DNA of 5,306 bases from Acidobacteriota bacterium (lineage in GTDB: Bacteria; Acidobacteriota; Vicinamibacteria; Vicinamibacterales; 2-12-FULL-66-21), in NCBI GenBank assembly GCA_020200195.1, contig JAIVJE010000382.1, positions 1-5,306 of the forward strand. The letters run 5' to 3'. The notes under the pieces are model-generated. The model worked only from the letters and a program-made list of their open reading frames with translations. It was not told the origin of the DNA and searched no databases. Position numbers and translations under genes: made by a program. How positions within the stretch are numbered: position 1 is the stretch's first letter; each line of letters begins with the position of its first letter. Below, in pieces: positions 1-5,306 of this stretch.

Positions 1-1
1 C

Positions 2-1033
2 AGCACACCTGCGTGGGCGTACGGATCGATTCAGGATCACGGCAGCCGTCGCGGACGAGTGGACCTGACGAATGGCCGCGATCGGATTCCTGCAGTCGAG
101 TGGTCGGGTGCTCCGGGTGGAGAAGGGTCCCATCAGGCGATCGACCGTGACAACCCCAACGTCGTGTATTCGCACGGTTTCTACGGCAATTTCACGCGAG
201 AGGATACCGCCCTCACGCTCCGGCCGCGCCCGGCGCAGACCGGCGCCCCGGCAGGCGGTGGTGGCCGAGGCGCTCGGGAAGGGGTCACCAACATCCGCCC
301 GCCGCAAAAAGACGACGAGGCCGAGCTGCGTGCCCAATGGATGGCGCCGATCATCGTGTCTCAGCACGATGGCGCGCTGTACGCCGGCTATCAGTTCGTC
401 TTCCGATCGATAACGCGCGGTGATTCGTGGGAAAAGATCAGCCCTGATCTCACGACCAACAACGCGGCGGAAATGCTGCCGAGGAGCTCGAGCGCAGTGC
501 CGTATCAGACTGTCGTCGCGTTGGCCGAATCCCCCAGCAAGCCAGGACTCCTGTACGCAGGAACGGATGACGGACGCCTCCACGTCACGCAGAACGGCGG
601 CAGGGAGTGGAACGACCTGACCGCCGCGCTGCCGTCAAAAAAGTGGGTCTCTCGCGTCGTGCCGTCACAGCATGCCGAAAGCACCGTGTACGTCACGCAG
701 CGCGGCCGCGAAGACGATGATTTCGCAGCTTACATGTACAAGTCCACCGACGGCGGCCGGACGTTCGCCAGCATCGCGAGCAACATCCCCGCCGGTCCGG
801 TGAATGTCATCCAGGAGGATCCGGTCAACCCGAACATTTTGTACGCCGGCACCGACTTCGGCGCCTTCGTCTCAGACGACGGCGGGAAGGGGTGGCAGGT
901 GCTCGGCAGCAACCTGCCGTCCGTTCAGGTGTCCGATCTCCAGTACCAGGCCCGCGACCACGTCATCGTCATTTCGACATACGGACGTGGCATGTATGCG
1001 CTCGATGCGATGAAGGTTCGCGCGCCGAAGTAA
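2..1033 (+). CDS. Sortilin/VPS10-like Asp-box (BNR) beta-propeller protein, C-terminal part (5' truncated)
   Basis: The frame is open from the left edge to the TAA at 1031-1033, giving 343 residues. An in-frame GTG at 59 is probably not the start, because family-like sequence (YGSIQDHGSRRG) lies before it. Four Asp-box motifs are visible, counting from the first residue in the window: SITRGDSW (136-143), TQNGGREW (196-203), STDGGRTF (248-255) and SDDGGKGW (291-298). These turns mark blades of BNR/VPS10-type propellers. Family-typical phrases include LLYAGTDDG, ILYAGTDFGAF and the closing STYGRGMYALD. Full-length relatives are usually about 900-1100 residues with an N-terminal signal peptide, so this is probably the last third of an exported protein. 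A Gly/Arg/Pro-rich, low-complexity linker lies near residues 72-100. The protein stops soon after the last blade, whereas many relatives continue. The substrate is unknown; despite frequent 'glycosyl hydrolase' labels, no catalytic residues can be assigned. The family call is firm and the function is not. Confidence 0.88.
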   Translation, partial: STPAWAYGSIQDHGSRRGRVDLTNGRDRIPAVEWSGAPGGEGSHQAIDRDNPNVVYSHGFYGNFTREDTALTLRPRPAQTGAPAGGGGRGAREGVTNIRPPQKDDEAELRAQWMAPIIVSQHDGALYAGYQFVFRSITRGDSWEKISPDLTTNNAAEMLPRSSSAVPYQTVVALAESPSKPGLLYAGTDDGRLHVTQNGGREWNDLTAALPSKKWVSRVVPSQHAESTVYVTQRGREDDDFAAYMYKSTDGGRTFASIASNIPAGPVNVIQEDPVNPNILYAGTDFGAFVSDDGGKGWQVLGSNLPSVQVSDLQYQARDHVIVISTYGRGMYALDAMKVRAPK

Positions 1034-1052
1034 CTCGTCTTTGTCCGGTTGC

Positions 1053-1120
1053 GGTTCCGCGCGGGAGGTTCCGCACAAAGGTTCCGCGCGGATGGTTCTG
1101 CACGCAAGGTTCCGGACACT
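1053..1120. repeat. Degenerate tandem array of five 13/14-bp GGTTCC units
   Basis: Five consecutive units start at 1053, 1067, 1080, 1094 and 1108, with spacing 14, 13, 14 and 14. They read GGTTCCGCGCGGGA, GGTTCCGCACAAA, GGTTCCGCGCGGAT, GGTTCTGCACGCAA and GGTTCCGGACACT. The GGTTC head is invariant and the tail varies. The third unit contains the perfect 10-bp palindrome TCCGCGCGGA (1083-1092). The array begins 19 bp after the stop of the Asp-box gene. Several short overlapping reading frames across it, rich in Arg, Ala, Glu and Pro, look like artefacts of the repeat. Its role is unknown; a dispersed intergenic repeat, a protein-binding array and a transcript 3'-end structure are all possible. 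Confidence 0.7.
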
Positions 1121-1242
1121 GGAAGCCGTGCCGGCGCCAAAGCCGGCTCGCAAAGCCTCGTTTCCTGGATTCGACCTCCCTCATCGGACGCGCCGTTCGT
1201 CTCATTGAGCCCATCCATCGGTGCTTCTCACATTACGACCCG

Positions 1243-1248
1243 AAGGAG
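1243..1248 (+). promoter_or_regulatory. Shine-Dalgarno that fixes the GTG start at 1257
   Basis: AAGGAG lies 8 bases before the GTG at 1257-1259, which is near-ideal spacing. The other in-frame start, GTG at 1221, lies upstream of this site and would put a charged, non-hydrophobic stretch before the signal peptide. The later start is therefore preferred. Confidence 0.8.
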
Positions 1249-1256
1249 ATCCGACA

Positions 1257-1793
1257 GTGGCTAACCGACTGGCGAAACGCGTGCTGACTCTACTGATTCT
1301 CGGTGTCCTGTTCGCTGCCGCTCCCCCGAAAGCCGAAGCCCAGACCGCCGGAGGGTCGGCCCCCACCAGGAAAACTTCTTTCACGAAAAGAGTGGCTTGG
1401 ACTGTCGTCGGGGCCGCCGCCGGCTTCGGGGCGGGCGCATGGTTCGGGCTGCACAGGTTCGACGACGCCGTGAACAGCGACCGCAGGGTGTGGACGAGCG
1501 CGATCATCGGCGCCGTCGCGGGGGGGGTTGCCGGCGGAGTCCTCAGCTGGAATATCGTTACGGGTCCACGCATGCCACCATACCGCATGGCCTGGCCGGA
1601 CCGCGCGCCTGTGCTGCGGCCGCTGAACCTACTTCACAACCCTCCGGACCTCGTCGAAGAAGTTGAAGACAAAAACCACTTTCTCGCGCTGCTGCGCGGG
1701 CACGTCCGACGCTTTGCTGATCGCGACGCGCAGCCCGTCGGGGTGCAGGTCGTAGGGCCGGTGCCTGGTGCTGGGCACAATGAATCCCGGTGA
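1257..1793 (+). CDS. Small exported glycine-zipper-like membrane protein of unknown function
   Basis: It encodes 178 residues from a GTG start supported by a strong Shine-Dalgarno. I do not recognise a named family. Residues 1-28 form a classical Sec signal peptide: basic N-region (ANRLAKR), hydrophobic core (VLTLLILGVLFAAA) and an AEA|QT cleavage site after residue 28. Two glycine/alanine-rich hydrophobic segments follow, at about 47-65 (VGAAAGFGAGAWFG) and 79-101 (AIIGAVAGGVAGGVLSWNIV), separated by a short polar DDAVNSDRR loop. The GxxxG spacing resembles glycine-zipper envelope proteins, so cell-envelope localisation is inferred. From about residue 125 to the end the gene runs antisense through the last 55 codons of the convergent kinase gene. 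That tail looks like non-native shadow coding, perhaps gained by stop-codon loss. The second segment is encoded across an 8-G run (1520-1527), but the same frame stays plausible through it. Existence is well supported; function is unknown. Confidence 0.75.
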   Translation: MANRLAKRVLTLLILGVLFAAAPPKAEAQTAGGSAPTRKTSFTKRVAWTVVGAAAGFGAGAWFGLHRFDDAVNSDRRVWTSAIIGAVAGGVAGGVLSWNIVTGPRMPPYRMAWPDRAPVLRPLNLLHNPPDLVEEVEDKNHFLALLRGHVRRFADRDAQPVGVQVVGPVPGAGHNESR

Positions 1794-4352
1794 CCATCGC
1801 CGGGGCTTCTCGGCGCGGAACGAGTCGCCGTCGGCCGCGAAAGCCGCGGCCATGATCGACATCGGAGGGCCGAGCTCGACGTACAACAGCTCACGACGCG
1901 ACCACACCGGAAAACCGCTCGGGCCGCCGGTGGAGATCTTCCACTTGCCTTCCGCCCGCTGGAACGGGCGCACATAAACCTCCATGTTGCCGGACTCGCT
2001 TGACATGTAGGCGATCCAGCGTCCGTCCGGGGAGAACATGGGTGAGGTTTCGGTGGCCGGCGTGCGAAGAAATACCGTCGGCTTTCCCGCCTTCCACCCT
2101 GATTTCTCGTCCCCCTCGAATGGCAGGAGCATGATGTCATTGCCTGTGTCGGGCGCTCTTTCGACAAACGCGAGGTACTTGCCGCTCAGATGGAAGGACC
2201 ACGGCCCCTGGACATTCGGGCTGTCGGTCAGCCGCTGTACTTGGCCGGTGCCGTCCGCACGCTGCCAGTAGAGGTTGCTGACAGTGACTCTGGCGGCGTC
2301 GGATGCAAACGCGATTCGTCCCCCGTCGGGCGTCCAGACCGGCGCCATATCGTTGGTCGGGCCGAAGGTGAACTTGCTCAGCGTGTCGCGCGCCCAGTCG
2401 GCGATCCAGACGTCCGCCGCAGAACCTCCCCCGATCGTGATCGCGAGCTTGCGGCCGTCGGGCGAGAAACGTGGGGCATACCAGTCCGACGGCTCGGCGC
2501 GCAGGACGGTGCTCTTGCCGGTGTGGTCCATCCACCAGATCGGCACGTCCAGCGCCAGTGACTTGCCTGTGACATAAACGAGCGTGCCATTGTCAGCGAC
2601 CGAGAATTGCGCCCCGCCGGTGTTGTTGTTCACCAGGACTTCTTGCAGCACCGGAGTGGGAGTCCCACGTGTCTCGAGTCGGTCGGGATCGAATGGGACG
2701 GCGAACAGCGTTCCATCACGGACATACACCAGGTGGCCGCTTCGCATGTAACGGCCGTGGAAGCCGCCACGCAGCACGACCTTCGGCACGCCTCCCGAGA
2801 CTGGCTGCGCCATGATGCTGCCCGCATCCCAGGCGATCGACGCGGTGTTGCCGCTGTAAAGCACGGCCCGCCCGCCGGGAAGTACTTGAGGCCACCGCTG
2901 CATCGTCTCGCCTTCCGCCTGCTGGCCGATCGCGGCGGCGCTCCCGCCAGCCTCCGATACCCGCTGCAGGATCGCGGACGGGGCGCTTGTCGGCTGGAAG
3001 ACGATGGTGCCGTCTTCCCCCCACGAACCGCCGCGCCCCTCAGGCGCGTCGCACAGTGGCACGGCTGCGCCGCCGGTGACGGCGATCTTTTTCAACTTTC
3101 CCGGGGTGAAGAAACCGATCCACTGGCTGTCGGGAGAGAAAAACGGGGCAATGGCACCTTCCGTACCGGCCAGCACTGTCGCTTGAAGATCGTTGAGGCG
3201 GCGCACATGAAGGAGATTCCGGCCGCCAGGACTCTGAGCGACGAGCGCCATCATCCGACCATCGGGAGAAATCACGGCGGCGGGGCCGATGTTGGGGGAA
3301 AGCGCGGCATCGATGCCGAGCTCGGCTGTGAGGCGCACCGGCGCCGCAGCGCTTGACGCGCGCCATGGGCCCCAGAGCGCAAAGCTCGCGAGCGCTCCGG
3401 CGATCGCAAGACCGGCGACGACCCATGGCACCGCACGCTTCCACTGGGGGACGACGGCTGGCTGAACGGCAACTGGCAGTGCGACGCGATCGTCGGTCGT
3501 GTCTTCGAGATCGAGCCGCGCATCGCCGATCGCGCTGAACCGACGCTTCGGGTCCTTCTCGAGGCAGCGCCGTAGGACGCGCCGCACCGCTGAAGGCAGA
3601 TCCAACGGCAGCTCACTCCATTTCAGATCGTCTTTCAGCACCGACGCCAGCGTGATGGAGATGTCGTCCCCTTCGAATGCACGGCGGCCGGTGAGCATTT
3701 CGTACAGCACGACGCCGAAGGCCCAGATATCGGCGCGGCGATCAATGACGCGGCCTCTCGCCTGCTCCGGCGACATGTACGCTGCGGTGCCGATGATCAC
3801 CCCCATTTGTGTCGCACGAGCGGTAAGCGTGGGGGAGTTCATGACGGCGCCGGAGCCGCTCTCACCCGGCGCTTCGAGCGCCTTCGCCAGCCCGAAGTCC
3901 AGCACCTTGACTGTGCCGTCGTCCCGAACCTTGATGTTGGCGGGCTTCAGGTCGCGATGGACGATGCCGAGCTCGTGCGCGCATTCGAGCGCGTCGGCGA
4001 TCTGCCGCGCGATCGGCAGCGCGTCCTCGAGCGGGATCGCGCCCTGCTCGATACGGTCCGCGAGGGTCGGCCCTTCGACCAGTTCGAGCACCAGCGCGTG
4101 CGTGTCGCCGGAATCCTCGAGGCCGTAGATATGGCCGATGTTCTGATGATTCAGCGACGCCAGGACCTGCGCTTCGCGCCGGAATCTCGCAAGGCGATCG
4201 GGGTCCGCAGTGAAGAGCTCCGGCAGGACCTTGATGGCGACGTCGCGATTCAGCTTCGAATCCCGTGCGCGGTAGACCTCCCCCATGCCGCCCGCGCCAA
4301 TCGGCGCGACAACCTCGTACGGACCGACCCGAGCGCCTGGTGTCAGCGTCAT
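1629..4352 (-). CDS. Transmembrane Ser/Thr protein kinase with C-terminal TolB/PD40 beta-propeller
   Basis: It encodes 907 residues, from ATG at 4352-4350 to TAG at 1631-1629. The Hanks-type kinase domain spans about 12-275: glycine loop GAGGMG (19-24), VAIK lysine K41, probable helix-C E60, HRDLKPAN (132-139; catalytic D134, K136, N139), DFG (152-154), GTAAYMSPEQ (188-197), DIWAFG (208-213) and the terminal Arg in DPKRRF. All catalytic residues are present, and the HRD arginine suggests control by activation-loop phosphorylation; that loop is Ser/Thr-rich (173-189). One transmembrane helix is predicted at about 308-327. The rest is a PD40/TolB-like propeller with blade motifs such as ISPDGR (361), FSPDSQ (405), FSPDGR (629), WTPDGG (673), FSPDGR (773) and HPDGLR (870). 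This implies an extracytoplasmic sensor coupled to a cytoplasmic kinase that phosphorylates protein Ser/Thr; ligand and targets are unknown. The start was chosen by family fit (MTLTPGARVGPYEV). The frame stays open upstream to 4928, but only as a shadow of the neighbouring gene. No clear Shine-Dalgarno is visible, so translational coupling is likely. Confidence 0.95.
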   Translation of the reverse strand: MTLTPGARVGPYEVVAPIGAGGMGEVYRARDSKLNRDVAIKVLPELFTADPDRLARFRREAQVLASLNHQNIGHIYGLEDSGDTHALVLELVEGPTLADRIEQGAIPLEDALPIARQIADALECAHELGIVHRDLKPANIKVRDDGTVKVLDFGLAKALEAPGESGSGAVMNSPTLTARATQMGVIIGTAAYMSPEQARGRVIDRRADIWAFGVVLYEMLTGRRAFEGDDISITLASVLKDDLKWSELPLDLPSAVRRVLRRCLEKDPKRRFSAIGDARLDLEDTTDDRVALPVAVQPAVVPQWKRAVPWVVAGLAIAGALASFALWGPWRASSAAAPVRLTAELGIDAALSPNIGPAAVISPDGRMMALVAQSPGGRNLLHVRRLNDLQATVLAGTEGAIAPFFSPDSQWIGFFTPGKLKKIAVTGGAAVPLCDAPEGRGGSWGEDGTIVFQPTSAPSAILQRVSEAGGSAAAIGQQAEGETMQRWPQVLPGGRAVLYSGNTASIAWDAGSIMAQPVSGGVPKVVLRGGFHGRYMRSGHLVYVRDGTLFAVPFDPDRLETRGTPTPVLQEVLVNNNTGGAQFSVADNGTLVYVTGKSLALDVPIWWMDHTGKSTVLRAEPSDWYAPRFSPDGRKLAITIGGGSAADVWIADWARDTLSKFTFGPTNDMAPVWTPDGGRIAFASDAARVTVSNLYWQRADGTGQVQRLTDSPNVQGPWSFHLSGKYLAFVERAPDTGNDIMLLPFEGDEKSGWKAGKPTVFLRTPATETSPMFSPDGRWIAYMSSESGNMEVYVRPFQRAEGKWKISTGGPSGFPVWSRRELLYVELGPPMSIMAAAFAADGDSFRAEKPRRWSPGFIVPSTRHRPYDLHPDGLRVAISKASDVPAQQREKVVFVFNFFDEVRRVVK

Positions 4353-4362
4353 GGAGTGGGGA

Positions 4363-5306
4363 TCATCGCGCCGGCGCGATTTGGCCAAGCTCCTCGGTGA
4401 AGTTGAAAACGAAGACGGGTTTCGCCTGCTGTTGCATTGTTTCGGGCGGCTTGAGCATCGCGATGCGTTGACCGTCGCGGTGGACGTCGTACGGCCGGGA
4501 GCCCCTGATCGGCACCAGTACACCGGGACTCCATCGCCGCGGCCGCCCGGCCCGGAACGATTCTCCTTCCACCTCGTATTCCGCCGCCATGATGATGTTC
4601 TGTCCTCCCGGCACGACATAGAAGAGTTCGCGTCCGGCGCGCGACCAGACGGGATGCACTCCGCCGGCATCCGTGGAGATCTTCCATTGACCCTCGCCGC
4701 CCGCAAACGGACGCACATAAATGTCCGACCTGGCGGTTTCGGTGTGGATGTACGCGATCCATCGCCCATCGGGCGAGAACGCCGGCGCGTTCTCCGTCGC
4801 CGGCGTACCGGCGAACACCGTCGGCGTGCCCGCCTTCCATCCGCTGTTTTCGTCACCCTCGAGCGGGAGAAGCATGATGTCGCCACCCGTCTCGGGTCTT
4901 CGCTCGGTAAACGCCAGGTACTTTCCACTCGGATGAAAGGAATAGGGAACCTGAGTGTGCCGACTGTCAGTCAGGCGCTGCGCTGCGCCCGTCCCGTCCC
5001 AACGTTTCCAGAAAACATTGGTAGTAGTCATCATCTTTTCATCGCGCGCGGAGGCGTACGCGATGCGGCGGCCGTCCGGAGTCCACACCGGGGCGAAGTC
5101 CATGCCGCTGCCGAACGTCAGTTTCGTCAGTGTGTCTTTCGCCCACTCGTAAACCCACACGTCGCTGGTGGGGCCGACACCGATGGTCATCGCGAGCTTA
5201 TTGCCGGCAGGCGAAAACCGCGGGTGGGACCAATCTGACGGTTCGGCTCTAAGTACCGTGGTCTTGCCATTCTGGTCCATCCAGGACACCGGCATCTGGG
5301 TTCCCG
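4363..5306 (-). CDS. Paralogous PD40 beta-propeller protein, probably a second Ser/Thr kinase (5' truncated)
   Basis: The frame is open from the right edge to TGA at 4365-4363, giving 313 residues. An internal ATG at 5295-5293 is not the likely start, because alignment with the downstream kinase places it near that protein's residue 603. The fragment matches kinase residues 603-907 almost end to end, at roughly 60 % identity by eye. Shared phrases include TVLRAEPSDW, PVWTPDG, GTPTVF/GKPTVF, FSPDGRWIAY, FRAGRPRRWSPG and the closing FVFNF. PD40 blade motifs are FSPAGNKLA, WTPDGRRIA, FHPSGKYLAF, FSPDGRWIA and HRDGQRIA. An N-terminal kinase domain is inferred from the paralogue but lies outside the window; a free-standing propeller protein is the alternative. 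Its stop is only 10 bases from the next start, indicating one transcript. It is probably upstream in that operon, so promoter and regulation are not visible. Confidence 0.88.
   Translation of the reverse strand, partial: GTQMPVSWMDQNGKTTVLRAEPSDWSHPRFSPAGNKLAMTIGVGPTSDVWVYEWAKDTLTKLTFGSGMDFAPVWTPDGRRIAYASARDEKMMTTTNVFWKRWDGTGAAQRLTDSRHTQVPYSFHPSGKYLAFTERRPETGGDIMLLPLEGDENSGWKAGTPTVFAGTPATENAPAFSPDGRWIAYIHTETARSDIYVRPFAGGEGQWKISTDAGGVHPVWSRAGRELFYVVPGGQNIIMAAEYEVEGESFRAGRPRRWSPGVLVPIRGSRPYDVHRDGQRIAMLKPPETMQQQAKPVFVFNFTEELGQIAPAR
4365..4380. other. Perfect 16-bp palindrome at the tandem kinase gene junction
   Basis: ATCGCGCCGGCGCGAT reads identically on both strands. It covers the last codons and the first stop base of the upstream paralogue (I-A-P-A-R-stop) and ends 12 bases before the ATG of the downstream kinase. 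As RNA it could form a 6-bp GC-rich stem with a CCGG loop close to the start codon; as DNA it could be a dimeric-regulator site. It is also partly dictated by Ala/Pro/Arg coding in a GC-rich genome, so function is speculative. Confidence 0.35.

Noticed and set aside
59..61. GTG at 59 as the start of the Asp-box gene.
   Set aside because: The frame is open to the left edge with family-like residues before it, no signal peptide follows, and the protein would be far shorter than its relatives.
1130..1147. GCCGGC-GCCAAA-GCCGGC stem-loop as a terminator for the Asp-box gene.
   Set aside because: The stem is only 6 bp, GCCGGC is self-complementary and common in GC-rich DNA, no T-run follows, and it lies nearly 100 bp after the stop.
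1205..1236. Possible promoter: TTGAGC with CATTAC or TCACAT downstream, before the gene at 1257.
   Set aside because: The -10 matches are poor or wrongly spaced, and a transcript start there would fall on or beyond the Shine-Dalgarno.
872..1287. Several overlapping short frames on both strands across the gap after the Asp-box gene.
   Set aside because: Their sequences consist largely of translated GGTTCC repeat (RAEP/ARN-like strings), and they conflict with the better supported genes at either side.
2607..3356. A 249-residue plus-strand open frame inside the kinase gene.
   Set aside because: It lies wholly antisense to well-conserved propeller coding, has no recognisable domain, and its composition fits a GC-rich shadow frame.
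3499..4400. Long plus-strand open frames opposite the kinase domain.
   Set aside because: They mirror codons of the catalytic motifs, are Ser/Arg-rich and unrelated to any family I recognise, and have no start signals.
4353..4928. An in-frame upstream extension of the kinase, which would give a protein of 1099 residues starting at 4928.
   Set aside because: The extension is an Arg/Ser/Pro-rich shadow of the paralogue's propeller in another frame. Kinase family N-termini begin close to MTLTPGARVGPYEV, which fits the ATG at 4352.

Overview
The window is a GC-rich stretch of bacterial chromosome. The gene mix suggests an Acidobacteriota-type genome, possibly of the Vicinamibacteria kind: a sortilin/VPS10-like Asp-box protein beside a transmembrane Ser/Thr kinase fused to a TolB/PD40 beta-propeller, with a second copy of that propeller next door. 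This placement is inferred from gene families and composition; no taxonomic marker is present.

Layout. (1) Positions 2-1033, plus strand: the C-terminal third of an Asp-box (BNR) beta-propeller protein whose 5' end lies off the left edge. (2) Positions 1034-1256: a 223-bp gap with a short degenerate tandem array of GGTTCC-headed 13/14-mers (1053-1120) and a clear Shine-Dalgarno (1243-1248). (3) Positions 1257-1793, plus strand: a small exported protein of unknown function with a signal peptide and two glycine-rich hydrophobic segments. It converges on, and overlaps by 165 bp, the end of the next gene. (4) Positions 1629-4352, minus strand: a complete 907-residue Ser/Thr protein kinase, made of a cytoplasmic kinase domain, one transmembrane helix and a PD40 propeller sensor. 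(5) Positions 4363-5306, minus strand: the C-terminal propeller of a closely related paralogue, truncated by the right edge, whose stop lies 10 bases before the kinase start.

How they fit together. The two minus-strand genes form a tandem duplicated pair, almost certainly co-transcribed, and probably encode two membrane kinases with related but diverged extracytoplasmic sensor domains. The plus-strand genes need not be functionally linked to them. No transposase, integrase, CRISPR array, rRNA or tRNA was seen. I see no new multi-gene system. The points most worth a second look are the convergent antisense overlap at 1629-1793, the tandem kinase pair with a perfect 16-bp palindrome at its junction, and the small GGTTCC repeat array.
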